Origin: ZC4RG25 sp041687075
GTDB lineage: Bacteria > Pseudomonadota > Alphaproteobacteria > Rhizobiales > Hyphomicrobiaceae
DNA: 64,000 bases
Direction: 5' to 3'
Assembly (NCBI GenBank): GCA_041687075.1
Contig: JAWLCO010000004.1
Location: forward strand, 1 to 64,000
Both the position numbers and the translations under genes were made by a program. The notes under the pieces were generated by a model, which worked only from the letters and a program-made list of their open reading frames with translations, was not told where the DNA came from and made no database searches. Below, one piece after another: positions 25,094 to 33,897 of this stretch. Every line of letters starts with the position of its first letter. The stretch's first letter is position 1.

Positions 25094-26254
25094 TCAGCCG
25101 ATCCTGCGCTGCTCGACGATTTTCAATCCGTAACCTTCGAGGCCGACATAGACGGAAGCGGGGGAGTTCGTAAGGAGCACCATGTCGCGGACGCCCAGAT
25201 CCCGCAGGATCTGCGAGCCGACGCCGATCTCGACCAGCCGGCGCTCCTCGCCTTCGGCCTTGCGCGGCGCGAGGCCCGAGCGCTCACCGATCCAGTTGGA
25301 GACCGACTTCGGCCTGAGATCGCGGATCAGCACCAGCACACCACGGCCTTCCTGCTCGATGGCCCGCATGGACTGTGCAATGAGCGAATCGCCGGCCACC
25401 TCCGTGCTCGATCCGATCCCCAGCATGTCCGACAGCATGTTGATGGCGTGAACACGCACCAGCACCGGCCCCGGCTTCGAGAGGTCACCTTTCACCAGAG
25501 CCAGATGCTCGACCGGCTCGACCGTGGTCTCGTAGACGTAGAGCTCGAAAGCCCCGCCAAAGGCGCTTTCCACCTGCCGGCGCGCGACAGGCTTCACGAT
25601 GCGATCGTTGCGGAGGCGGAATGCGATCAGGTCCTCGATGGTTCCGATCTTGAGCCCATGCCGCTGCGCAAACGGCACGAGGTCCGGCATTCGCGCCATG
25701 GTGCCGTCCTCGTTCATGATCTCGCAGATCACCGCTGCCGGATAGAGACCGGCCATGCGCGCGAGGTCGACCGAGGCCTCCGTGTGGCCGGCGCGGACGA
25801 GCACGCCACCTTCGCGCGCAACGAGCGGGAAGACGTGCCCCGGAGAGACGATGTCGTCGTAATCCTTTGTCGGATCGATCGCAGTCGCGATGGTCCGTGC
25901 CCGGTCGTGGGCCGAAATGCCGGTCGTAATGCCCTCGCGCGCTTCGATCGACACCGTGAACGCTGTGCCGGTCCGCGAGGCGTTGGCGCGGACCATCGAC
26001 TCCAGCCGGAGCTGCTCCGCGCGGGCCTTGGTCAGCGTCAGGCAGATGAGGCCGCGGCCATGCTTGGCCATGAAGTTGATGGCATCGGGTGTCGCCATCT
26101 GTGCGGGGATGACGAGGTCGCCCTCGTTCTCGCGGTCCTCGGCGTCGACCAGGATGACCATGCGTCCGTTGCGCAGGTCCTCCAGGAGCTCCGGCGTAGT
26201 AGAGAGGACGCCCTGCCCCTCCGAGTACTGAACCGTATTGAGGGACTTGCTCAC
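25094..26254 (-). CDS. ribB: 3,4-dihydroxy-2-butanone 4-phosphate synthase with degenerate GTP-cyclohydrolase-II-like domain (RibBX type)
   Basis: The N-terminal ~215 residues form the synthase that makes the four-carbon unit of riboflavin from ribulose 5-phosphate: DRENEGDL at 40-47, SPGHVFPL and RAGHTEASVDLARMAG at 154-169 are intact. The C-terminal ~165 residues align to GTP cyclohydrolase II in shape (LVRVHAINMLSDMLG, IGVGSQILRDLGV), but the three zinc-binding cysteines of RibA are absent, so that activity is not expected. This is the RibBX architecture described in other proteobacteria. It overlaps ribE by four bases (ATGA) and precedes ribH by six. Confidence 0.93.
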   Translation of the reverse strand: MSKSLNTVQYSEGQGVLSTTPELLEDLRNGRMVILVDAEDRENEGDLVIPAQMATPDAINFMAKHGRGLICLTLTKARAEQLRLESMVRANASRTGTAFTVSIEAREGITTGISAHDRARTIATAIDPTKDYDDIVSPGHVFPLVAREGGVLVRAGHTEASVDLARMAGLYPAAVICEIMNEDGTMARMPDLVPFAQRHGLKIGTIEDLIAFRLRNDRIVKPVARRQVESAFGGAFELYVYETTVEPVEHLALVKGDLSKPGPVLVRVHAINMLSDMLGIGSSTEVAGDSLIAQSMRAIEQEGRGVLVLIRDLRPKSVSNWIGERSGLAPRKAEGEERRLVEIGVGSQILRDLGVRDMVLLTNSPASVYVGLEGYGLKIVEQRRIG

Positions 26255-26844
26255 CGGCGAAACTCCAAAAGGCGCGCCACATAGCGCGCGAAAAGATCGA
26301 CTTCGAGATTGACGAGATGGCCCGCCGTTTTGGCCCCCCAGGTCGTCACCGTCAAGGTATGGGGGATGACGTTCACGCCGAACCGGCTGCCTGCGACTTC
26401 ATTGACCGTCAGCGAGGTTCCATCGAGCGCCACCGAGCCTTTCGGTGCGATGTAGAGCGCCAGATGCTCCGGCGCCTCGAAGGTGAACCGCTGGCTTTCG
26501 CCGTCGGGCTGAATATCGACGATCCGGGCCACGCCGTCGACGTGACCGGTCACGATGTGCCCGCCAAGCTCGTCACCGGCCGCGAGCGAGCGCTCCAGGT
26601 TGATCCGCTGGCCCGGCTGCCAGCTCTCGATCGTCGTCTTGGAGCGGGTTTCATTCGAAGTATCGACGCTGAACACGCTGCCCTGGCTGGATGGCTCGAC
26701 CGCGGTCACCGTCAGGCAGCAGCCATCGCAGGCAATCGAGGCGCCGAGCTTGATCGAGTCCGCCGCGTAGGATGAGCGGATCGAGAACCGCCCGCCGTCG
26801 CGCGCGACGACCTCGCCGATATCCGTAATGATGCCAGTAAACAT
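26251..26844 (-). CDS. ribE: Riboflavin synthase, alpha chain type
   Basis: The enzyme dismutates two lumazines into riboflavin plus a pyrimidine. The 197-residue protein has the two-barrel repeat: MFTGIITDIGEV at the N-terminus with CDGCCLTV in the first lumazine domain, and GHIVTGHVDG with DGTSLTVNEV in the second. It is translationally coupled to ribB (ATGA). No FMN riboswitch leader is seen in the 62 bases after ribD. Confidence 0.96.
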   Translation of the reverse strand: MFTGIITDIGEVVARDGGRFSIRSSYAADSIKLGASIACDGCCLTVTAVEPSSQGSVFSVDTSNETRSKTTIESWQPGQRINLERSLAAGDELGGHIVTGHVDGVARIVDIQPDGESQRFTFEAPEHLALYIAPKGSVALDGTSLTVNEVAGSRFGVNVIPHTLTVTTWGAKTAGHLVNLEVDLFARYVARLLEFRR

Positions 26845-26906
26845 GAGTGCTCGCGTTTGTTAGATGCGCTGATCGTATAGCGTCGTCGGAGCCGTCGGCG
26901 CCTCGC

Positions 26907-28034
26907 TCATGCCAGCCGGATGCGGCGGCAAAAGACCATCATATCATCGGAGCCGACCGTGCGCTGCGCCGTCAGCATCAAATCGATGCCAGGGAGGTAT
27001 GCAGCCGGCGGCCGTCTGACAACGCCCTCTATGCCGCGGGCCTGAAATACGATGGCTTCGTCGACGAAGCCGGCCCGGGCAAACGAGCGCCAGACCGCCG
27101 GCCCGCCCTCGACGAGCAGCCTTGTGACGTTCCGCGCGGCCAGGGCCTCGGTGACTGCTGGGAGCCAGAGCGTGCCGTCGATCACGCGAACGGAAACAAC
27201 CTCACAGCCATGCTCCTCGAGTGCCGCCCGCCTCTGAGCGTCGGCGTCCGGCCCGCAGAATATAACGACGGGAACCTCGCGCGCCGTGTGGATGAGCTTG
27301 CTGCCGAGGCTGATGTCGAGGTCGCGCGCCAGCACGACACGCGCCGGCGAGCGGTTCGCCAGGCCTGGCAATCGGCAGGTGAGCTCGGGATCATCATCGC
27401 GGACCGTACGGCTGCCGACGAGGATGGCATCGCTCATCGCCCGCAGCAGATGCCCTCGGGCGCGTGCCTCCGGTCCGGTGACCCAAACGGGCTTGCCATC
27501 AGACCCCCGCGGCACAGTGCCGTCGGCGGCGAGCGCCAGCTTGAGCTGGATGAACGGCCGCCGCTCGCTGACCCGCAGAATATGTCCTCGGGTAACCCAG
27601 TCGGCCTGCTCGCTTCGCACGCCGCGCGTGACGGAGATGCCGGCAGCCCGCAGGCGATCTAGTCCGCGCCCGGCGACCCGCGGATCGGGATCCTCAATGC
27701 CGACCACGACGCGCGCCACCCCCGCCTCGACCAGAGCATCGGCACAAGGCGGCGTGCCGCCGTAGTGGGAGCAGGGCTCCAGCGTGACGTACATCGTGGC
27801 CCCGCGGGCGCGTGAACCAGCGCGACGCAACGCCTCCGTCTCGGCATGAGGACGGCCGCCAGGCTGAGTCCAGCCGCGTGCGATCACCTCGCCAGACGCT
27901 TCATCGACAATCACCGCGCCGACGGATGGATTGGGGGCGGTTGTCCCGAGACCCCGCCGCGCGAGCATCAGGGCGACGTCCATATAGCGGCGATCGCGCT
28001 CGGACTGGGCGTCACTCGAAATCGTTCTGGCCAT
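26907..28034 (-). CDS. ribD: Bifunctional diaminohydroxyphosphoribosylaminopyrimidine deaminase / 5-amino-6-(5-phosphoribosylamino)uracil reductase
   Basis: RibD carries out the second and third steps of the pyrimidine branch of riboflavin synthesis. The N-terminal deaminase has the zinc site HAETEAL (H63, E65) with PCSHYGGTPPC (C88, C97), and the C-terminal reductase (about 155-375) contains LKLALAADGTV and LVEGGPAVW. Two ATGs are possible: 28034 (375 residues) and 28055 (382); both lie inside the nrdR 3' end, so the genes overlap and are likely coupled. The usual nrdR-ribD-ribE order is kept. Confidence 0.95.
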   Translation of the reverse strand: MARTISSDAQSERDRRYMDVALMLARRGLGTTAPNPSVGAVIVDEASGEVIARGWTQPGGRPHAETEALRRAGSRARGATMYVTLEPCSHYGGTPPCADALVEAGVARVVVGIEDPDPRVAGRGLDRLRAAGISVTRGVRSEQADWVTRGHILRVSERRPFIQLKLALAADGTVPRGSDGKPVWVTGPEARARGHLLRAMSDAILVGSRTVRDDDPELTCRLPGLANRSPARVVLARDLDISLGSKLIHTAREVPVVIFCGPDADAQRRAALEEHGCEVVSVRVIDGTLWLPAVTEALAARNVTRLLVEGGPAVWRSFARAGFVDEAIVFQARGIEGVVRRPPAAYLPGIDLMLTAQRTVGSDDMMVFCRRIRLA

Positions 28035-28506
28035 GAGCTTTCTGGCCGGCGCCATTTCCCTTCGCGATTTCGGTCAGGACCTCCTGGAAGTCCGACGCCT
28101 CGCGAAAATCGCGGTAGACGGACGCAAACCGCACGTAGGCAACGGGATCGAGCCCGCGCAGCGCTTCGCAGACGATCTCGCCGATGGCGGAGGATGCAAT
28201 TTCCTGCTCTCCCGTGCTCTCGAGCTGCCGGACGATGCCCGAGACCATGCGGTCTATCCGCTCCCGCTCCACCGGCCGTTTGCGCAAGGCAATTTCCACC
28301 GAACGGGCCAGTTTGTCGCGATCGAAAGGCACCTTGCGGCCCGAGCGCTTGATGACCGTGATTTCGCGCAGCTGCACCCGCTCGAAGGTCGTGAACCTGC
28401 CGCCACAGTCCGGACAGACTCGCCGCCGGCGAATGGCCGCGTTCTCCTCCGTCGGCCGGCTGTCCTTCACCTGCGTATCGCCGCCGCCGCAGAACGGGCA
28501 ACGCAT
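28012..28506 (-). CDS. nrdR: Transcriptional repressor NrdR
   Basis: NrdR senses ATP/dATP and represses ribonucleotide reductase genes at NrdR boxes. The 164-residue protein has a zinc ribbon with C3, C6, C31 and C34, followed by the ATP-cone domain (VIKRSGRKVPFDRDKLARSV). A strong AAGGAG lies upstream of the ATG at 28506. The 5' side is separated from glyA by an unusual heptamer-repeat array. Confidence 0.96.
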   Translation of the reverse strand: MRCPFCGGGDTQVKDSRPTEENAAIRRRRVCPDCGGRFTTFERVQLREITVIKRSGRKVPFDRDKLARSVEIALRKRPVERERIDRMVSGIVRQLESTGEQEIASSAIGEIVCEALRGLDPVAYVRFASVYRDFREASDFQEVLTEIAKGNGAGQKAHGQNDFE

Positions 28507-28526
28507 GGGGTGATCTCCTTAGTGGG

Positions 28527-28608
28527 CGTGAAATCGTGAAGTCGTGAATTCGTGAATTTGTGATCCCACGACCTGGCGATCTCACGATCTCACAACCTCA
28601 CGAATCAC
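28527..28608. repeat. Inverted heptamer array between nrdR and glyA
   Basis: From 28527 to 28564 the unit CGTGAA(A/T)T repeats about five times with spacing of 7-8 bases. From 28566 to 28608 the opposite-strand version (CTCACGAT and variants) repeats about four times, so the two arms can pair through a short middle (CCACGACCTGGC). The right arm runs into the last codons and stop of glyA. A related pair of arms flanks the palindrome at 37557-37697. Confidence 0.75.
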
Positions 28609-29908
28609 CATAAATCGGAAACTTCCGGCAGAGCTCGACCGCCTCTTCGCGCACGCGCGCCTCGACGGCAGTATTGCTCTCTTCACCGTTCTCGGCCAGT
28701 CCGTCCAGAACCTCCGCGATCATGCGGCCGATGGCCTTGAACTCCTCGACGCCGAAGCCGCGGGTAGTGCCGGCCGGGGAGCCGAGGCGGATGCCGGAGG
28801 TGACCGTCGGCTTCTCGGGGTCGAAGGGCACGCCGTTCTTGTTGCACGTGATGTGCGCACGGCCGAGTGCCTTCTCCGAGATATTCCCGGTGAGCTTCTT
28901 GGGGCGCAGGTCCACCAGCATCAGGTGCGTGTCGGTGCCGCCGGCCACCAGGTCGTAGCCGGCGGCCTTCAGCACCTCGCCCATGGCCGTGGCGTTCTCG
29001 ACGACCGCCTTGGCGTAGGTCTTGAACTCAGGCCGCAGTGCTTCGCCGAAGGCAACCGCCTTGGCCGCGATGATGTGCATAAGCGGCCCGCCCTGCAGGC
29101 CCGGGAAGATGGCCGAGTTGACCTTCTTGGCGATCTCCGGGTCGTTGGTCAGGATCATGCCGCCGCGCGGGCCGCGGAGCGTCTTGTGCGTGGTGGTGGT
29201 GACCACGTGGGCGTGCGGCACCGGATTGGGATGCACGCCGCCGGCGACGAGCCCCGCGAAGTGCGCCATGTCGACCATCAGATAGGCGCCGGCCTCGTCT
29301 GCAATCTCCCGGAACGCAGCGAAATCGATGGTTCTCGGATAAGCCGAGCCGCCCGCGATGATGATCCGCGGCTTGTGCTCCTTCGCGAGCGCGCGCACCT
29401 CGTCGTGGTCGATGCGGTGGTCCTGCCGGCGCACGCTATAGTGCACCGCGTTGAACCACTTGCCGGACATGTTGACCGGCGAGCCATGCGTCAGGTGACC
29501 GCCGGCCGCGAGCGACAGGCCGAGGATGGTGTCCCCCGGTTTGGCCAGCGCCATGAACACACCCTGGTTGGCCTGGCTGCCGGAATGGGGCTGCACGTTG
29601 GCGAAGGTGGAGCCAAACAGCTTTTTCGCCCGCTCGATGGCCAGTTCCTCGGCAACGTCGACATGCTGACAGCCGCCGTAGTAGCGCCGGCCCGGGTAGC
29701 CCTCGGCATACTTGTTCGTGAGCACCGATCCGGCGGCCTCGAGCACGGCTCGCGACACGATGTTCTCCGAGGCGATCAACTCGATCTCGTTCTGCTGGCG
29801 CGAGAGCTCGGCCGCCACGGCGCCGTAAAGCTCGGGATCACGCTCGGCGAGTGTTTCGCTGAAAAAGCCTGGCGATGCGATCGGTCGGCCGGAACTGGCG
29901 GTGCTCAT
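28598..29908 (-). CDS. glyA: Serine hydroxymethyltransferase
   Basis: GlyA interconverts serine and glycine with tetrahydrofolate, feeding one-carbon metabolism and, through glycine, ALA synthesis by the neighbouring hemA. The 436-residue protein has ELIASENIVSRAV, the YAEGYPGRRYYGG loop, and the PLP lysine at 242 in TTTTHKTLRGPRGG. Its final codons overlap a heptamer repeat arm. It lies in the glyA-nrdR-rib order common to this order of bacteria. Confidence 0.97.
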   Translation of the reverse strand: MSTASSGRPIASPGFFSETLAERDPELYGAVAAELSRQQNEIELIASENIVSRAVLEAAGSVLTNKYAEGYPGRRYYGGCQHVDVAEELAIERAKKLFGSTFANVQPHSGSQANQGVFMALAKPGDTILGLSLAAGGHLTHGSPVNMSGKWFNAVHYSVRRQDHRIDHDEVRALAKEHKPRIIIAGGSAYPRTIDFAAFREIADEAGAYLMVDMAHFAGLVAGGVHPNPVPHAHVVTTTTHKTLRGPRGGMILTNDPEIAKKVNSAIFPGLQGGPLMHIIAAKAVAFGEALRPEFKTYAKAVVENATAMGEVLKAAGYDLVAGGTDTHLMLVDLRPKKLTGNISEKALGRAHITCNKNGVPFDPEKPTVTSGIRLGSPAGTTRGFGVEEFKAIGRMIAEVLDGLAENGEESNTAVEARVREEAVELCRKFPIYGDS

Positions 29909-30073
29909 GGGTCGTGCTCTTTAGCGGGAGAATGGTAACAGCAGGCGCTGGACGGCGCAGGTCCAGATCCGGGGTCGGCATAGCACGAGCCTCCGCTGCC
30001 CAACAACAAGCGCGGGGCGCCTTGGGACGCGATGGCGCGGTCGAGCTCGTAATGCCGGCCCATCTGTCAAATG

Positions 30074-30211
30074 CCGTCATCCCGTGCCCGGTGCAGCCCA
30101 AGTGCGGTGCACCGCAGGGACGGGATCTTGCGGCTGGCGAGGTCGTGTGCGTGGCAAGATCCCGGCTCAGCGCCGCACCGTGTCATGCTGGCGGCGTGTC
30201 CGGGATGGCGG
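30074..30211. repeat. REP/BIME-like paired palindrome, copy B
   Basis: It opens CCGTCATCCCG and closes CGGGATGGCGG, and the centre pairs GGGATCTTGC with GCAAGATCCC. Each half forms its own stem (GCGGTGCACCGC; CGCCGCAC with GGCGGCG). It sits five bases past the hemA stop. The remaining part of the 307-base glyA-hemA gap, 29909-30073, shows no feature. Confidence 0.75.
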
Positions 30212-30215
30212 ATTG

Positions 30216-31445
30216 TTATTCTGCCGCGATGCGGATCGACCCGGACCCGAGCTGGAACTCGGCCCAGAGTGCGGAGAGCGCTGACACGAGGTGGTCGATG
30301 TCGCCGTCCGAGTGTTGCGGCGTCGGGGTGAAGCGCAGGCGCTCCGTGCCGCGGGGCACGGTGGGGTAGTTGATAGGCTGGACGTAGATGCCGAAGCGGG
30401 CGAGCAGCGCGTCCGAGATTTTCTTGCAAAGAACGGGATCACCCACCATCACCGGCACGATGTGGCTCGGATTATCCTGCACCGGCAGTCCGGCCGCAGT
30501 CAGCCGCTGCTTCAGGCTCTGCGCGCGTTCCTGATGCCGCTCCCGCTCCGCTGTGCTCGCCTTCAGGTAGCGCACGCTGGCAAGCGCCCCGGCGACGATG
30601 ACAGGCGCCAGCGAGGTGGTGAAGATGAAGCCCGGAGCACAGCTCCTGATGGCATCGACGCAGGCACGGCTGGCGGCAATGTAGCCGCCCATCACGCCGA
30701 AGCCCTTGGCGAGCGTAGCGTTGATGATGTCGACCCGGTCAAGCACGCGATCGCGCTCGGCAATGCCGCCGCCGCGCGGCCCGTACATGCCGACGGCGTG
30801 CACCTCGTCGAGGTAGGTCAGGGCGCCGTACCGCTCGGCGAGGTCGCAGATGGCCGCAATCGGCGCGATCGTTCCGTCCATGGAGTAGACGGACTCGAAG
30901 GCGATGATCTTCGGCGTCTCCCGGTCGAAATCCTTGAGGTGGGCTTCGAGGTCAGCCAGATCGTTGTGCCGCCAGATTCGCTTCGGCCCGCCACCGTGCC
31001 GGATCCCTTCGATCATGGAGGCATGGTTCTTCTCGTCGGAGAAGATGACGGCGCCGGGCAGCAGCTTGACCAGCGTGGACAGGGTCGCATCGTTGGCGAT
31101 GTAGGCCGACGTGAAGAGCAGCGCCGCTTCCTTCCCGTGAAGATCGGCAAGCTCCGCCTCCAACTCCACGTGATAGTGTGTCGTGCCGGAGATGTTGCGC
31201 GTGCCGCCCGAGCCGGCGCCGGCGGTGTCCAGTGCCTCGTGCATGGCCGACAGCACCACCGGATGCTGTCCCATCGCCAGATAATCGTTGGAGCACCAGA
31301 CAGTGATGGGCTGCTTTGCGCCGGAGCCATAGTAGTCGGCTGCCGGGAAGGCGCCGCAACTCCGCCTCAGGTCGGCGAACACGCGATAGCGCCCCTCGGC
31401 TTGGATCGCCTCCAGCGCGCTCTGGAACTTTGATTGATAATCCAC
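30216..31445 (-). CDS. hemA: 5-aminolevulinate synthase (C4 pathway)
   Basis: The PLP enzyme condenses glycine and succinyl-CoA into 5-aminolevulinate, the first step of heme and corrin synthesis in alphaproteobacteria. The 409-residue protein starts at a GTG (31445), giving the normal opening DYQSKFQSAL; an in-frame ATG at 31502 would add 19 foreign residues. Marks are RVFADLRR, GSGGTRNISGTTHYH, YLDEVHAVGMYG and the PLP lysine at 247 in LAKGFGVMGG. GGGAG lies close to the GTG. Confidence 0.96.
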   Translation of the reverse strand: MDYQSKFQSALEAIQAEGRYRVFADLRRSCGAFPAADYYGSGAKQPITVWCSNDYLAMGQHPVVLSAMHEALDTAGAGSGGTRNISGTTHYHVELEAELADLHGKEAALLFTSAYIANDATLSTLVKLLPGAVIFSDEKNHASMIEGIRHGGGPKRIWRHNDLADLEAHLKDFDRETPKIIAFESVYSMDGTIAPIAAICDLAERYGALTYLDEVHAVGMYGPRGGGIAERDRVLDRVDIINATLAKGFGVMGGYIAASRACVDAIRSCAPGFIFTTSLAPVIVAGALASVRYLKASTAERERHQERAQSLKQRLTAAGLPVQDNPSHIVPVMVGDPVLCKKISDALLARFGIYVQPINYPTVPRGTERLRFTPTPQHSDGDIDHLVSALSALWAEFQLGSGSIRIAAE

Positions 31446-31620
31446 CGCTCCCGCCACCTCGCGTACGAGCCTTAGGTGAGGTTCTGCCCAGGGACGGCCC
31501 ATACATCAACATCCCTGATGTCGCGGCGCAACCCAAGGTTTGAGCTTACCGCCGCTGCCGGCCCCAGCGGCCATGGGAGCACGGGAGCCGCAGCCGCCGC
31601 CTTGATCGGCATCAACGGCT

Positions 31621-32916
31621 TCAGTAGGCCGCAGCCGTCGCCCCGACGCCGTCCTTCCGGTAGAGATCGCGGCGGAACTGCACGACCCCGTCCTCAGTGG
31701 CCCAGGCTGTGATGTAGGCCATGTAGATGGGGACCGGCTTCTTGAGGCTCACGTCCTTCCGCTCGCCGGACTTCTTCATGGCTCTCACGTGCTCGACGGT
31801 CCATCCGTTGTCGCGCAGCAGCCACGCGGCCAGCTCCTCGACGTTCTGTACGCGCACGCAGCCGGAGCTTGCGGCCCGGAAGTTGCGCCCGAAGATGCTC
31901 TCCGACGGCGTATCGTGCAGGTAGACGGAATAGTTGTTGTGAAAGTTGATCTTCAGGAACCCGAGCGGATTGTCCTTACCGGGCTGCTGCCGGTAGGTGA
32001 GGTTATGCACGATGCTCGATGACCAGTTGATCTTCGAGCTGTCGAGCTTGCGTCCGTCCGCGCCATAGGCATCGATCCCGTACACCTTCAGCACGTCCTG
32101 GTTGCTCCGGGCCAACTCGCGGCCCTTGGGGATCAGGTCCTTGGCAATGACCGTCGGCGGCACTGTCCAGATCGGGTTGAAGTTCAGCTCATGAACGGTC
32201 GAGCGCAGGACAGGTGTCTGCCGGTCGATCTTGCCAACCACCCCGGCGTGTCTGGAGACGACCCGATCGTTCTCGACGGCCTCGATCTGCGCGGCGGGAA
32301 TGTTGACCAGCACGTATCTCTTGCCGGCCGAGCGTGCCAGTGCGCTGACCCGGTCCAGATTGGTCCGCAGTTGGCGGAGCCTGGCCGAGGCCGGGACGTT
32401 GAGCGCTGCGATCGTACGGGCGTCGACGATGCCCGTCGGCGCCAGACCGTTCGACGCCTGGAAGCGCTTCACCGCGCGCTCCAGGTAGTAGTCGAAGTAA
32501 TCGGGATAGCTCGAGCCTTCCCGCAGGTCCCCGGACATGAGCAGCCGATCCCGGAGCAGACGGACGGCCCGATTGGTCATCCCGGCCTGCAATTTGACCT
32601 CGGGCAGAGGTTGCCAGCCGCCGTCCTTCACGATTGCGGCGTATCGTTTGATGGCCGCTTTCATTGGCTCGATGTTGGCAGCTGAGACGGTAGGATAGCC
32701 GCGTGGCGGATTGGCCTCCCAATCCCGGATGAAGCTCCTGTCGTAGGGCTGCGAATAGGTCGGAACATTGTCGGCAAAGGGGTTCCAGCTCGCGCCATCG
32801 TGGGCTGAAGCCGGTGCGCCGGCTGCCATGGATGCTGTGATGCCCGCCGCGACGAAGCCGATCAGGTTGGCCGCCCTCCGGCCGCTGAATGCCCGTACGT
32901 CCACCACTTCGTGCAC
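31621..32916 (-). CDS. L,D-transpeptidase (YkuD) with peptidoglycan-binding domain
   Basis: The enzyme forms 3-3 cross-links in peptidoglycan or attaches proteins to it, in the periplasm. The 431-residue protein has an N-terminal signal/anchor (about 17-39, ASA-H cleavage), a PG_binding_1 segment at about 108-172 and a YkuD domain at about 200-375 with catalytic H334 (LHDTPS) and C353 in SSGCVRV. Its neighbour on the same strand is an LdtR-type MarR regulator, the pair known from Liberibacter and rhizobia. Confidence 0.92.
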   Translation of the reverse strand: MHEVVDVRAFSGRRAANLIGFVAAGITASMAAGAPASAHDGASWNPFADNVPTYSQPYDRSFIRDWEANPPRGYPTVSAANIEPMKAAIKRYAAIVKDGGWQPLPEVKLQAGMTNRAVRLLRDRLLMSGDLREGSSYPDYFDYYLERAVKRFQASNGLAPTGIVDARTIAALNVPASARLRQLRTNLDRVSALARSAGKRYVLVNIPAAQIEAVENDRVVSRHAGVVGKIDRQTPVLRSTVHELNFNPIWTVPPTVIAKDLIPKGRELARSNQDVLKVYGIDAYGADGRKLDSSKINWSSSIVHNLTYRQQPGKDNPLGFLKINFHNNYSVYLHDTPSESIFGRNFRAASSGCVRVQNVEELAAWLLRDNGWTVEHVRAMKKSGERKDVSLKKPVPIYMAYITAWATEDGVVQFRRDLYRKDGVGATAAAY

Positions 32917-33251
32917 TCCTCGCCCTGCAGCTCAACCCTCGCCAGAATCCTGCCGCTTCCACTAAGCCGGATCAGCGTTAACGAATTCTGAGCGCGTGTG
33001 GCAGTTCCGACCACATACCATAATCGCTAGGACGGCGGAGCGTTCCCGGCGCGTCCATGGCGTGGTTGCCGCGTGGGTCCGGGGCGGAACCGCCGACCTC
33101 GGACCTTCCTTCAAGCCAATGCGGCAGGGAAGTGAGAAGTTTGTCTGGTTTGCCCTAATTCGTGAAGGCGATGCCGTGCTGCAACAATAGACCCCTGCAT
33201 GGCAGCGCCCGGGTCTTCGTTGGCAACGGGCTTGCAACTCTCGGGCGGCTA
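32917..33251. other. Intergenic region upstream of the L,D-transpeptidase gene
   Basis: This 335-base gap separates the transpeptidase from the LdtR-type gene. It should hold the transpeptidase promoter. Small frames exist on both strands (for example 32996-33190 plus) but lack ribosome-binding sites. No clear operator could be chosen by eye. Confidence 0.3.
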
Positions 33252-33758
33252 TCAGAGCCGATACCGGATCTGGTCGGACCAGAACCGCTCGAGCCGCATG
33301 AGCACGCGGTTCAGATCCTGGAGATCATCGAAGCCGACCTCGCCCACGCTTCCGAGCGAGCGGAGCTGGCGTCTGTACAGGCGGCGAACGGTCTCGCAGA
33401 TCTCCTCGCCCTTGCTCGTCAGCCGCACGCGGACCGAACGGCGGTCGTGGTCAGAGCGCTTGTAGTGGATGTAGCCCAGCTCCACGAGCTTCTTCAGGTT
33501 ATAGGAGACGTTCGAGCCGAGATAGTAGCCGCGCGTCTTCAGCTCCCCGGCCGTGAGCTCCTCACCGCCGAGATTGTGCAGCAGCAGTGCCTGGACGGGA
33601 TTGAGATCGCAGCCGCCGTTACGATCGAACTCGTCCTTGATCACGTCGAGCAGCAGCCGGTGAAGGCGCTCGACGAGCCGCAGTGCCTGCAGGTACTCGG
33701 CCTCCAGATCCCTGCCTGATACTGGCGCCGGTTGCGCCTCAGCGTGAACGAGTGTCAT
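33252..33758 (-). CDS. ldtR: MarR family regulator, LdtR type
   Basis: This 168-residue winged-helix protein matches LdtR, the MarR-family activator of an L,D-transpeptidase gene and of osmotic-stress tolerance in Liberibacter and Sinorhizobium. Distinctive segments are LDVIKDEFDRNGGCDLNPVQ, TAGELKTRGYYLGSNVSYNL (recognition region) and SDHDRRSVRVRLTSKG (wing). The ATG at 33758 is chosen, with GGGGG in front; the frame stays open to a GTG at 33836. The transpeptidase gene follows on the same strand, supporting the assignment. Confidence 0.85.
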   Translation of the reverse strand: MTLVHAEAQPAPVSGRDLEAEYLQALRLVERLHRLLLDVIKDEFDRNGGCDLNPVQALLLHNLGGEELTAGELKTRGYYLGSNVSYNLKKLVELGYIHYKRSDHDRRSVRVRLTSKGEEICETVRRLYRRQLRSLGSVGEVGFDDLQDLNRVLMRLERFWSDQIRYRL

Positions 33759-33897
33759 GCCTACCCCCGCATTTTCTCCAGTCGTGGCCTTGCTGGCCGC
33801 CGCTCGCCGGACGCTACAGGGGGCAGGTTGAATCACTGCCTAAGAGAGATGGTAAAGGTTCAGCAAACGGATGTCGCCGAAAGACATCCTGCTGATG

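Noticed and set aside
26845..26906. FMN riboswitch ahead of ribE
   Set aside because: The 62-base gap is too short for the element, and none of its conserved sequence was seen in the rib run.
28527..28608. CRISPR array
   Set aside because: Units are 7-8 bases with no spacers, and the second half is inverted; no cas gene nearby.
32996..33190. 64-residue plus-strand frame in the transpeptidase upstream gap
   Set aside because: No ribosome-binding site, and the frame covers the expected promoter region.
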